Shown here one piece after another: positions 36,157-48,900 of a stretch of DNA of 64,000 nucleotides (the first letter of the stretch is position 1; the number at the start of each line of letters is the position of its first letter). A program made the translations under genes and the position numbers. The notes below the pieces were generated by a model. It ran no database searches and was not told the DNA's origin. It was given only the letters and a program-made list of their open reading frames with translations. Source of the DNA: Lithospermum erythrorhizon. Its lineage: Eukaryota; Streptophyta; Magnoliopsida; Boraginales; Boraginaceae. The DNA lies in the NCBI GenBank assembly GCA_019722365.1, contig JADFUC010000122.1, positions 1 to 64,000 on the forward strand. Direction: 5' to 3'.

Positions 36157-38424
36157 ATGTCGTCTGCTGGTGTGGTTGCGGTTAGTCCAATTCGTGATGA
36201 ATTTAGGGGGTGCCCATCTGTTTGTAATCATGGCCAGGAGTCGATTTTGATATTCGTGGCTATGTCGGGTTCAGTGGTTCCCATGAGGGTGTTAGAATCG
36301 GATTCCATTGAATCTGTCAAATTAAGAATTCAGACATATAAAGGATTTGTCATTAAAAACCAGAAGTTGGTATATGGTGGACGCGAATTGGCACGTAGTA
36401 ATTCCCTTGTTAGGGATTATGGTGTTAGTGATGGGAATGTTATGCATTTAGTTCTCCGGTTATCAGATCTTCAGGTCATTAGTGTGAAAACGTCTGGTGG
36501 GAAAGAATATACATTTCATGTGGAGAAAAACCGGGATGTTGGTTATGTTAAAAAGGCATCTCACTAACAAAAGGGGTGGTCTAGTTGATATTGAGGATGA
36601 GGAGGTATTGTACAATGGAGAACGGGTTGAAGATCAGAGGCTTATCAATGATATCAGTAAAAATAATGACTCTGTGATTCATCTGTTTGTAAGGAAATCG
36701 GTTAAGATCAGTGCTAGGCCAGTCGAGAAAAATTTCGAGTTGTCAATTGTGGCACCACAGCAGGAGAATGCAAGGAAGTATGATGTTGGTAGGGAAAGTA
36801 GAACGTATGACGTGAATGCTACTTGTTTTCCTAGGGAGACTCTGCATATTCCATTGGAACCAGTTATTGTTAACCCGAAGATTGACTTACCAATTGAAAT
36901 TAAGAGATTGCTGAACTCGACACTTGAAGGGTTGGACAGAGGAAACTGTCCGATTAGGTCTTCAGAAGGTACCGGAGGGGCATATCTTATGTTGGATGCA
37001 TCCGGAAAGAAGTACATTTCGGTTTTTAAACCAATTGATGAGGAGCCTATGGCTTTCAACAACCCTCGGGGGCTACCATTGTCTGAGGATGGTGAAGGTC
37101 TAAAGAAGGGCACCAGAGTCGGGGAAGGTGCTTTGAGGGAATGTGCTGCTTACATTCTCGATCATCCGAAAGGTGGGCGGTGCTCATTTTCTGAGGAGGT
37201 GAAGGGCTTTTCTGGTGTTCCCCCTACGCTCCTTGTCAAGTGTCTGCACGAAGGATTTTATCATCCTGAGGGTGTAAAGGTTAAGTTAGGGTCCTTGCAA
37301 ATGTTTATGGAAAACCATGGTAGTTGTGAGGATATGGGTCCTAGTGCTTTCCCAGTTGAGGAAGTACACAAGATAGCAGTGTTGGATTTGAGGTTGGCAA
37401 ATGCAGATAGGCATTCAGGGAATATTCTGGTGAGCAAGGATGAAAATGGCAAGACATCGCTGATTCCTATAGATCATGGCTATTGCTTGCCTGACAGAGT
37501 ACGTTGCCACCTCATTTGTTCTCCTTTTACATAATACGTCTCAATTACTTGTTGTGCTCGTATATGTTTCAAAGCTATGACGTGATTTTTACTTAATATA
37601 TTAAGTCTTAGCTTCTAATATTGCAGTTGAGCTTTAGCATGACGAGCTAGTATTAGTTGTGTTCTATGTGCATGAAATTGCTTCGTTTGCAATATATTTG
37701 AGCCAAAGTCCTGAAATGAACTGCTGTATGAGAATCTCTTAATTTGTCATGAATCCACAGCCAAGTATCCCTACAACGGCTTGATGTTTTTTGAAATATA
37801 CTGTATTACTTGTAGTCATCACATTTATGGGTGTATGATAAATGTATATAAATGATGACCTCATACCCTTTCTATGGAGAATAGTTTCTCGCATATATCT
37901 ATATTTTATGATGCATGCATCTTTATGGCATCATCTATTTGGTCCAATGTTTGTTTCTCTTGCTTGTGTTGAAGATTAATATAGTGATATTTGATTGCGC
38001 TAACGGCTAACTATACTTAACTAATCACCATCTTACTTCCTGCAGTTTGAAGATTGCACTTTTGATTGGCTTTATTGGCCACAAGCTCGAGTGCCTTTCA
38101 GCCCCGACGCTGTCGAGTACATAAAATCATTGGATGCTGAGGAAGACCTTGCTTTGCTAAAATTTTATGGGTGGGAAGTACCTCAGAAATATGCTTGCAC
38201 TCTCCGCATCTCTACTATGCTTTTGAAGAAAGGTGTTGAGAGGGGGCTCACACCGTTTGCCATTGGCAATATTTATGTGCAGAGAAACACTAAACGGGGA
38301 ATCTGTGATCGAGGAGATCATTCAAGAGGCGGTAGATTCAGTCCTTCCAGACTCCAGCGAAACTGCATTGCTTGAAACCATCTCCTCAGTCATGGATCGC
38401 CACCTTGACAATGTTGCTTTATGA
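36157..38424 (+). CDS. PI4KG: Phosphatidylinositol 4-kinase gamma with ubiquitin-like domains; two frameshifts
   Basis: Two exons (36157–37498 and 38046–38424) encode a protein of about 570 residues when read across two frame changes. The N-terminus carries two ubiquitin-like domains (from ILIFVAMSGSVVPMRVLESD; the second near DIEDEEVLYNGERVEDQRL). The kinase domain has VFKPIDEEPMAFNNP, RVGEGALRECAAYILDH, DLRLANADRHSGNIL (catalytic HxxN-type loop) and PIDHGYCLPD. This is the plant PI4K gamma/UbDK family, whose members include protein kinases as well as possible lipid kinases. Frame 1 runs into a stop at 36565; reading resumes in the next frame through an A5 run at 36550–36554. A second shift falls at T3 38272–38274. 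Each is explained by one extra base in a short homopolymer. The rest is well conserved, so either a young pseudogene or assembly errors. Confidence 0.85.
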
Positions 38425-39340
38425 TAATTTGCTAGAATTTGGTGTATAGTACTAGTATTCCTTGACATCCTCATACATGTACTTGAATGAGCATGTATGT
38501 AACTAAAGTTTGCATTTATCTACATGCTACGGAGTATTGTTTTTGAGATTTTCCATTGACCATTTGATTGCTAGTAAGTAGCCCTAAAGGGTTTGTGAAG
38601 AAATGCTGCTCAGATTATCACATTGGGAATCTTTTTATATATATATGAATAATTATATTCGTTTGTTTATAGTATCTTCATTACCATCTCCAGGATTAGC
38701 TTCGTCTAATCGACGCGACACATTAGTAAGAAGTTTATACGTGCGCAACTTATTTAATGTAAGATCTCTTTAATTCGAAATAGTCAATTATTCATTTAAA
38801 AGTATGAATGAGTAGTTATGTGTCAGGAAATGAGATAGATTTTGGTAATGTGATCTCTTGTCCTAATATTGATGCTCATGGCTTGAGATAATCGAATGGT
38901 TTAGCGGTGATCAAGGGTTCGAATCTCATGTAAGGAAAGGGATGTTGGGAATTTTTAGCAAAATAAAATAAAATTCATGCTCATGGCTTTTACCATTCTA
39001 AAATGGTGACTGCAAAGGTAGTTTGGAAGATAAACAATAATGATATTATAGTACTCTGGTAATAATAATGGAATAAAGATATTGAGATTAAAGAGTAGAA
39101 TATATAATCAAAGTGTACATCTTAATTGACAAGTAAAACACAAATCATAAGGTGTGAAAAGTTTACAAAGCATCTACATCAAAAGCTAAGTATTTGGTTT
39201 CACCGATATCTTATGAAACTTCTTGGAAGTTACATATGAAAACGTCCAACACAAATTAAAAGCAGAAGTATGACTAAACATAGGGCTGATTGGAGAGGTC
39301 ATTCATATAGCATTGCCAAAGTTGGCTCTAGTAGCGAAAC
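38425..39340. other. Intergenic between converging genes
   Basis: Holds the 3' UTRs of PI4K gamma (plus) and SINAT3-like (minus), and one SINE (separate entry). ACGGAGTATT at about 38529 looks like a MITE end without a partner. No gene seen. Confidence 0.45.
38885..38976 (+). mobile_element. Short SINE with 13-bp target-site duplication
   Basis: A 92-base insert is flanked by perfect 13-base direct repeats ATGCTCATGGCTT at 38872–38884 and 38977–38989. Inside are an A-box-like TGGTTTAGCGGTGA and a B-box GGGTTCGAATCTC, then an A-rich end (AAAATAAAATAAAATTC). These are marks of a tRNA-derived SINE placed by L1-type retrotransposition. Confidence 0.8.
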
Positions 39341-41303
39341 TTAGCTACATAGATTGGGAATGCACGCTCCACCATCTGGATTCTGCTGTTCCTTCCATAT
39401 TCTTCCTGTTACGCGCAGCTTCAGTTCATTCCTGTCTCCTCCGGAAAAGAAAAGTGCCATATTTCGTTGTATGATGAGGCCATCGTGGCTGTCCCTAACC
39501 TTTCGGTGGCTGTCCCTTATGCTTCTTGGGGTGCCTTCCCATGTGAGTTTTCGGCCATTGCCACCTACCTCCAAACTATAGCTATAATTTCGAGCATCTG
39601 CCTCGTCTCCCATGAACCGGAGGAAAGCCATATACACGGGAGCTGCTCCAAGTTGAAAAGCTTCAAAATGGAGACAGAAGTACTGCCCAAAACATTGGAA
39701 AACCTAGAACGGAAAAGAAAAGGCCAAGTCGAAATGAACGTAACCATAAACATTTTAGGTTTATTAACAGGTTTGACGAACCATGAAAACACAATGACCA
39801 GAGAAAGAGATACTTACAGTTAGCATCCAAGTGGCATTTTCCACTTCTCGAGGATTAGATTTGACATAACGATGATTGAATGTACATCCAGAGTGCATGT
39901 CTACCTTGTGATCATCTCTCAGATGAGAAACCAAGAAAGGAATATCCCCTACAACTGCACAATCTGATCCAGCATAAGGGCAATTGTATGGCCTAAAATT
40001 ACACACTGCCTCGTGTTTCAACTTGCTGTAATAGGGGAAAATCTCTGGGCATCCAAGGGTGAAGTACTTGCAAGGAAGCTCAAGAGTTTCAGCCACCTTT
40101 TCCAGAGCCAAACATCTTATATCCCCGAGGTCCTGTCTACAAGTGGGACATCTGTTGTGAACCTTAATTTTGCAGGTAGAACAGAGAGTGTGTCCATTGT
40201 GGCACTGCAATATAACACAAATTAGTATAAACTTCCTACATTATAATTGCACAAAGAGGGAAAGGAAAATAAGATTATGGGTATTGCCCTGGCATCCATC
40301 AGTAACACTAAGATATATGTTACTTTTGTATCTCTAAACAGACTAAGCAACATCATAGAACGATCATTTTCAAACAACTATCCTTGATAAATAACCATAA
40401 CCTATGTGCAGCTTATGAAAACTACCATCAAATAGATAAGCCATGCACTCGCTAACACATTTCCTCCCACAAACACCCCATGAAAATAGTTATGCCCAAT
40501 GCTTATGACGAGACTCCTGCCTAAGAAGGGTAGTTGGGGAGGTGTCGGTCACAGCCTTATCCCTGCTAATACATGAGACTCTTTCGGAATTGCCCCAAGA
40601 GTGAAGTGCAAACACTACGACAAAAAATTAACTAACCACTCACTAACTGATAAAAAGTACCCAGCCTGAGATAAAAACGAAACTCATACCCAGGGATCAG
40701 CATCTACGACTCATCAATTCCAACCACACTCCCAAAAAATCAAAACTTGTACCCAATTCATCTACATTTCTTCAAAATCATCCACCCTTGACATATTTTC
40801 AAACTTCATAATGCTACAAGAACTAACACTACTCTAGCAATTAATCCACCATTTTACTCCTAATTGATACTCCCTCCGTTTTTTTTAATTTGTCCTACTA
40901 ACCATTTGCACATACATTAATGAAAAGAAAATTACTCAAAAAATACATTGAAAATGTAGAAGTACAATTATTTGATAATTTCATATATGAAAAGGTAGTA
41001 AAAATATGTAGAATTATAATTTTCGATATTAGAACGACAAAAAAATTTAGACTAAAGGACAAATAAAAAAACCGAAAACATAAAAAACAAGCAAACCTGA
41101 TGAATTGGAGGGTACATAGTATTGGTGCAAACAGGGCATTCAAGAAGTTCATGAACACTAGTTGATGGAATATTACTATTAACTACATTAATTTGACCAT
41201 TATGATTAAATGGCTTTGAAGATTCTGCAAATTGAATCAAGAAACTTGGTTGGTTAACTTCATCTGAAGATGATGATACACATAAAATGTTATCTGCCTC
41301 CAT
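39341..41303 (-). CDS. SINAT3: SINA-type RING E3 ubiquitin ligase (SINAT3-like)
   Basis: Exons 41303–41097, 40204–39818 and 39703–39341 join in frame to 318 residues. The RING finger starts at HELLECPVCTNTMYPPIHQ (about residue 51) and continues in exon 2 with CHNGHTLCSTC and CPTCRQDLGDIRCLALE. The SIAH/TRAF-like substrate-binding domain follows, with CPEIFPYYSKLKHEAVCNF, HKVDMHSGCTFNHRYVKS, and in exon 3 FCLHFEAFQLG and RDSHRKVRDSHDGLIIQRN. It ends LRVTGRIWKEQQNPDGGAC plus five residues. The SVHELLECPVCTN start and the long 'EQQNPD' end fit SINAT3/SINAT4 better than SINAT2/SINAT5. SINAT proteins act as dimers in ubiquitin-dependent degradation, for example of auxin, stress and autophagy regulators. 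No lesions; one MITE lies in intron 1. Confidence 0.93.
40868..41080. mobile_element. Stowaway-like MITE in SINAT3 intron 1
   Basis: The left end TACTCCCTCCGTTTTTTTTA and an imperfect inverted right end (ACAAATAAAAAAACCGAAAA) enclose about 210 bases with no coding capacity. The terminal TACTCCCTCCGT is the common plant Stowaway-type end; the right terminal bases are eroded. Confidence 0.6.
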
Positions 41304-42726
41304 TTTTTCACCAAAAAAGAATCTTTAAATGTGAAATTATAAAGGGAAAATCAACACTATCAAATGTTACAACATAAAATTGAATTCTTTTTTTAATTAA
41401 CTCATAAAAATTGAATCTTTTAAAGTGAAATTATAAAGGGAAACTCAAGACTATGAAATTGCAATGTAAACATTGGATTTTTTCACTGTTTCAAGAAATG
41501 GGATTTTTCTGAATTTTATAGTCAAGGATCAAATTGATGAAGAATTAAAAAATCAAGAAAAGAAGAAGAATGTGTAGTTTTACTTGTGTGCCCCTTTGTG
41601 TATTTTGCACGATCGATCATTTTTTAACACAAAAACTTATCGGGTGTAGTTTTATTTTTTGCCCTTTCTATGTTGTGTAATCACATTTGCTCTTTCTTTG
41701 GATATCTATGCAAAAATTCTGAGATTGAAACTAGTTCGAAATGAAACAGCTTTCGAGTTTGGTCTGAAGATTGAATAAGTTAAGAAATTGTTTCGATGGA
41801 TTTAATTCTAACCATGATTGTAAATCCGGTTCTTCGTAAGTGTATATTTTTTTACGCCATTTCGGTTAAGTTCTACTTCTAGTACATATTTGTAGTATAT
41901 GACTCGGTTTTGACCGATCTGATCAGGATATGGTAAAACACACCTCGTTAACAACTATATTATGTACACTACTACACACTCCATATTTTACAAGGATTTT
42001 AAAGATGAATTGCTAGATTATGTTATAATCAAAAGTTAATTAAGTCCATCAAGGTTGGAAAGTGTACGCTTAGCTACAAACAGGTTGGAGTATATCATTA
42101 GCACTAGTTTATGAAGGATGTAATGTGCTTTAAAAGGTTGGTATTATCATTAGCACTAGTTTGTAAGGATGCAATGTGATGTAACTCTGTATGGTTAAGT
42201 AGTGATATTGTAATTGTATTGAAAATGAGAAAATTACTTATTGGATGATATAGTTTGCATTTAGTATAAACCACACTAGAATGCACCATGAACATCTCTA
42301 GCCATACCCATAACCTACATGTTTTAATGAGCTTGCTTAACTTCATATACAAACTTATTTGATGATATAGTTTGTACTTAGGATAAACCACATTAAAATG
42401 CACCATGAAGATCTCCAGCTATAACCTATGTGCTTTAATGAGATTTGCTCAACTTAAAAACACATCCATAAAGGGTAGAGAGTATATTTCATACAATTTG
42501 TCAAGGAGGGCATTTAACATGTCAACATTTCTAGCACACAATATATAAAAACATAAATCAATAACATAACATGCAATCTTTTGTAGATTCTCAAAACTTT
42601 GTCCCTTGGGATAGATAATAATGTAATAATACATATTAAGCAAACAATCGTTCTAACCCAAAGAAGGAAAATGACCTAAACATCTTCAATTGCAATTTTA
42701 CCACAGCAGAGACTAGGGCTCAATAT
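41304..42726. other. Intergenic, with two tandem duplications
   Basis: Holds the SINAT3 promoter region and the 3' UTR of eS27. Apart from the two tandem duplications at 42081–42455 (separate entry), nothing is recognised. Confidence 0.45.
42081..42455. repeat. Two adjacent local tandem duplications (~55 and ~117 bp)
   Basis: First, a ~55-base unit with ATCATTAGCACTAGTTT occurs at 42081–42134 and 42135–42185. Second, a ~117-base unit with GATGATATAGTTTG, TAAACCACA and AATGCACCATGAA occurs at about 42239–42355 and 42356–42455. The 100-codon minus-strand frame that covers them is a product of the duplication, not a gene. Confidence 0.75.
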
Positions 42727-44600
<1,874 letters not shown>

Positions 44601-44692
44601 TTGAGATTTGGGAGTTGTGTGTGTAATAATACAAAAATTGTAGCCACCCAATTGCTAGAATGCAAGAAAACTGGAAGGAGCAAAGAGGGCGG

Positions 44693-44773
44693 CTAGGGTT
44701 TTGAGGGATGGGTATATATATAGAGGGATAGAGGTCTAATATGGGCTAAAGGATCAACGTTGTCATTTGGGCT
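44693..44773 (-). promoter_or_regulatory. eS27 promoter: telo-box, TATA and two site II-like motifs
   Basis: In gene orientation (minus), a TATATATATA box lies at 44713–44722, and AAACCCTAG (telo-box) at 44693–44701 just downstream in the leader. TGGGCT motifs at 44742–44747 and 44768–44773 (plus strand) match the site II consensus TGGGCY. Telo-box with site II is the known signature of plant ribosomal protein and growth-linked promoters, which supports co-regulation with other ribosomal protein genes. Confidence 0.65.
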
Positions 44774-45140
44774 AGAACTTTGGTATGTATTGTGATAACG
44801 AATCGGTCACTCGATCCGGACATAATAGTGAGTATTAAAAATTACTATTTGGATGTGTGTATATTAGTTCCCTTCGATAGATAACACATATGAATATAAA
44901 TTGATTTGATATGTAAAATAGGTAATATAAGAGTATGGTGATATATGAGTGGTTGTTCGATGGAAAAAACGAAAGGCAATCCATTGATAGGCTTGTAACC
45001 TGAAAGGTTCTATTAGGTTCAACAAGTTTGTTCGATATAATTCCAAGCGAAACTTTAGGTACGATCAAATTGAAACTATTATGAAAATGATCTGAGTACC
45101 ATAATTTGAATTATCATAAACGTTTTGGGATATGTCAAAA

Positions 45141-45212
45141 GCCGTCTTAGCTCAGTGGTAGAGCGCGTGGCTTTTAACCACGTGGTCGTGGGTTCGATCC
45201 CCACAGACGGCG
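45141..45212 (+). tRNA. tRNA-Lys (UUU)
   Basis: A 72-base cloverleaf: acceptor GCCGTCT pairs with AGACGGC (discriminator G at 45212). The D arm starts AGCTCAGTGGTAGAGC; the anticodon stem CGTGG/CCACG encloses loop CTTTTAA with anticodon TTT. The T arm contains GTGGGTTCGATCCCCAC. No CCA is encoded and there is no intron, as normal for a nuclear tRNA-Lys. Internal A and B boxes for pol III are intact. It appears functional. Confidence 0.95.
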
Positions 45213-45231
45213 AATTCTTCTTACTATTTAA

Positions 45232-45239
45232 TTTTTTTT
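45232..45239 (+). terminator. Pol III terminator of tRNA-Lys
   Basis: A run of eight T 20 bases after the mature 3' end, the usual RNA polymerase III stop signal. Confidence 0.7.
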
Positions 45240-45938
45240 CTTCTTTTTTCATTGCATCTGAAACTTAGTTATATTATTCTGAAATTCATTTCTCCTAGAT
45301 GCTTGTACTCTAAATATCGCTTCGGTGCAAAAGAAATAAGTAATTATCAGCAAAAGTCTTTATTAACGAAGTTAGAAAAAAAAGTAATAAAGTTTATGAT
45401 TTTGTAAATTTTAATGCATAAATTCGTTGAAAAAGCCAACGATAAACATTTTGAAGCCAAATTTTTTGGATAGATGATCGAGCATTTTTGAGGCAGAAGG
45501 AGTACTAGTTCATAATGTTTAAACTATCTACATCTACATTCATAAATTGTTTACATGATAGTTAACGGTCATGCATTCGACATAATGACAACAAAATTTT
45601 AGCAATGCTCCCTGCCTCCTCTAAGGAAGAACATCACTCTCAATCTAATATACATATTTTGCAAAGAAACCTCAAAATCCTTCAAAATGTTGAACCTCTT
45701 CGCCTTTTTGCACCTTCTCCTTTCTTGGAATCGCAACTTCATTTAGCGCTGATGTGGTTAGTATGTTCTACTAAGGTTTTGAAACAAAATTTAATGAGTT
45801 GATCGGTTTCTCAGTAAGCACCCCTATTGTACATCAATAAAATTTGGGTTGATATAAGTTGGATTCCTCAATGCTCTAGAAGTTAGCTCCAAGAACCAAG
45901 TAACCCCCTCAGTCGAAGTCCTAGTCGGAAACTGAAGC
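45240..45938. other. Intergenic, no gene seen
   Basis: AT-rich; a 65-codon plus-strand frame at 45605–45802 has no recognisable family and no supporting signal. Probably includes the 3' UTR of the MEI2-like locus. Confidence 0.4.
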
Positions 45939-48900
45939 TTACTCGTTAGATGATTCTTCGTCGATCAAAGAATTTGGTGGATTTTCTTGATTGTTTTCTT
46001 CACTGGTGTTTGATCTATTCTTGCCACCCCTTGGACGAATTTTCACACCCATAGGGAAGGGCACCTGGTCGCCAGCATTGGGACCTTCAGTGTGAAAGAG
46101 TATAGGATGACAACGCTTGTCTTCATTCATCAGGCTTGAATTTTGAAAGTGGGAAATGAGAGCAACCTTTCCTTGAATGCGAGCATATGCAAGGGAGGCC
46201 ACCTTTTCACTGTTGAACTTCTCCCACTTCCTCCCATTAAGTGCCTGTAAAATTCAACAGTTTAGTATGGGAATTAACACACGAGTAGAGACTAGTGCAA
46301 GATCCGTTATTTCCAAAAGGTTCGGGAGAAAAGGTGGTAGGCTGGTAGCTAAACATACTTGATAGAATGGAACGATTAATGTCGGTTCTGTCATGTTAAT
46401 GAATGCATAACCAACGTTACATTTGTTCTGCAATGAGAAACATGCAGACAAAAATTATCGAATGGAACCCATAATATCAAAAAGGTAGTCTAGAATGCTC
46501 TGAAAAGTTATACACACTTACTTTGAAATCAATTGGGAGGTAGAGAAAATCATAATTGCCTCTGTGGCGTTCATCTATTGCCGCCAACAGCATTTTAGAA
46601 GTGTACCTACAATTTCCGCACAAAATTAAGATCAATTATTTTATTAAATTGACGAAACATCTCAACTTTCGAAGTCTCTTCCCAAGAAATGCCCACATTC
46701 AATTCTGCTGCCATACTATCTCAGAATGAAGTTGGAATTGTCGGCCCTCTTAAGGAGCCACGATGTATATTACTAACTGATATCACCCATTATGCATCAA
46801 ATACACATATAATCCTCTAATTATTCAAATACAAACTCCAATAGTATACATTTGTTGAGGGAGGAGGGGACTGCATGCTCCATTGACAAATGAGGGTGAA
46901 TTTTGCCATATTCCTTGGGGTTGTGGTCTGGGTGTATTGCTCCACAAGTAATGCTGCTGTCCAGGAGAACCATTGCCATTCATGTTAAATACTGCAAGAG
47001 GGAATAAAATTCAGTTAACAAAAAGGGAAATACTGTGTTGGATTCAGTTTATACTCGGAAAGATTGGACTAACGTGCATATCAAAGTCAAGAAGTATAAC
47101 GGTTGACTTTCAGATTCGAATGTGTAACCACTAACCACCAATTCCATAAAATTAACCCAGAACCAAACTATATTCACATTCATGCACTCACCATTCGCAT
47201 TCAGATCGATGGGGTGTCCACTTAGGTTAACTCTACCAAATGGCTTCTCCAGAAGTTCCGGTGACCTACCACCTATGTTTGTAAGCCCATTAGCTAAGCC
47301 GTTGTGGTGGTCTGAAAAGGAATGACAATGAAAACTAGGGGTGCCCTGGATATCAAATTTCAGTTGACCAAGGGAGTTGCTTGCTTCAATAGAGTTGGGA
47401 ATATGGCCGGTTGAACCCACACTTAGCACAGAGGGCAAGCTGTTGGGAACACTAGCGGATATCCGATCTAAAAATTCATTTTCCCGATATGGACTCATAG
47501 GAAGTCCATCAGAAAAGCGAGTATCAACAACGCTACCATTATCCAGATTAGATGCCATTCCTTCAAGAGAAATTGATCCTGGTAAATTGCCAGTACAAAA
47601 TGAGAATTATTTGTATGCCAAAGTGAAGCTGCATGTGCTTAAGTTTGGGGAGGTATATACCAGAAAGTCCTGTCATAAAATTGGAAGGAGGAATACTCTG
47701 TTGCTGATAAGTACTAGAGTTCTCTTGGTCCAGCTCAGATGGAAATGCATACATTGACCTGCATACTGAATGGTTAGTGACGCTAAAAGAATGACTAGTA
47801 TGAAATAAAAACTACGAGAAACATGTACACATATCCTACCAACCCCTATCAAAAGGGTAATTGGGGAGATGGGACTGGAAGGAGTACGAAAGATCAACCA
47901 AACGCTGCAGTCACTAGTGTCGAGTTTACCAAAAGGAACTCACACAAGGAAAAACATGCACAATAATACATCAAGGAGGAGACCCCAAAAGAGAACAGCC
48001 ATACAGCAGTGAAGAACTAATACCGTCTATCAACCCCAGGAAGCTGGGCTCTAGGCTAATTTTCTTGCCGCCAATGTCTGTCTTCTTCAGTGCACGAAGT
48101 GCTCCTTTTGCAGCCCGGACATCATAAAATTCTATAAATTTGTGACTATTTGTACTTGGTACTTCATATATCTGCAAAAGAGGAATAATAGGGGATTAGT
48201 GTACAGAAAAGAATGTCGACAAACTTCATTAAGCTGATCCAAAATCTCACCTTAATTTCCCCATAGACACAAAAAATTTGACGGAGTTTGTCGTTTGAAA
48301 CAGAAGAGTCCATATTGAAGACCTCAAGAGTACCCTGATTGACATCTTTCTCAGGAGTGTCCTAATAAAACATGCCAACAGTTGAGAGTTGAATGAGATT
48401 GTTTCAGGCAGAACTTAATTGAAACCTTAAACAAATCCGTGAAAGGGCATTAAAGATACCTTTGGAATTGAAAAATGTATATCGAGATCCCTATTCTGCA
48501 ATGGTTTCTTCTGAAGAGCGTTCATAGCATTACAGGCTGCTCTAATATCATAATATGATATCATAACAAATCCTCAGTGTTTACATGCAGTATAGAGGTG
48601 CGGATATCCCCATATTGCTGTTTGTTGAAGATCAAGTATTATTCATTAAACACCCAACAAAAAAATCTTACCTGAAAAAGAGATTGCAACTCAAGGTTGC
48701 TGTCTATTACGGACAAAAAGTGTTATAGATGGATGTTCACCGGAAGGATGTTCCATCTCACTGTCACCATTAGAGCCCCTGAGTTGACTAGTAGAATTTA
48801 AACAAAGAGTTTCAGAATTTATATCTCCGTCTTCCCCTAATTCTAAACCCCCAACACTGCAGAACAGATCCTCTTCTATTTCATCTCCATTGATAAGACG

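Noticed and set aside
42104..42406. 100-codon minus-strand frame
   Set aside because: Its internal repetition mirrors the DNA tandem duplication, and it has no splice or family support.
45605..45802. 65-codon plus-strand frame downstream of tRNA-Lys
   Set aside because: No recognisable domain, no promoter or splice signal; length is within chance expectation.
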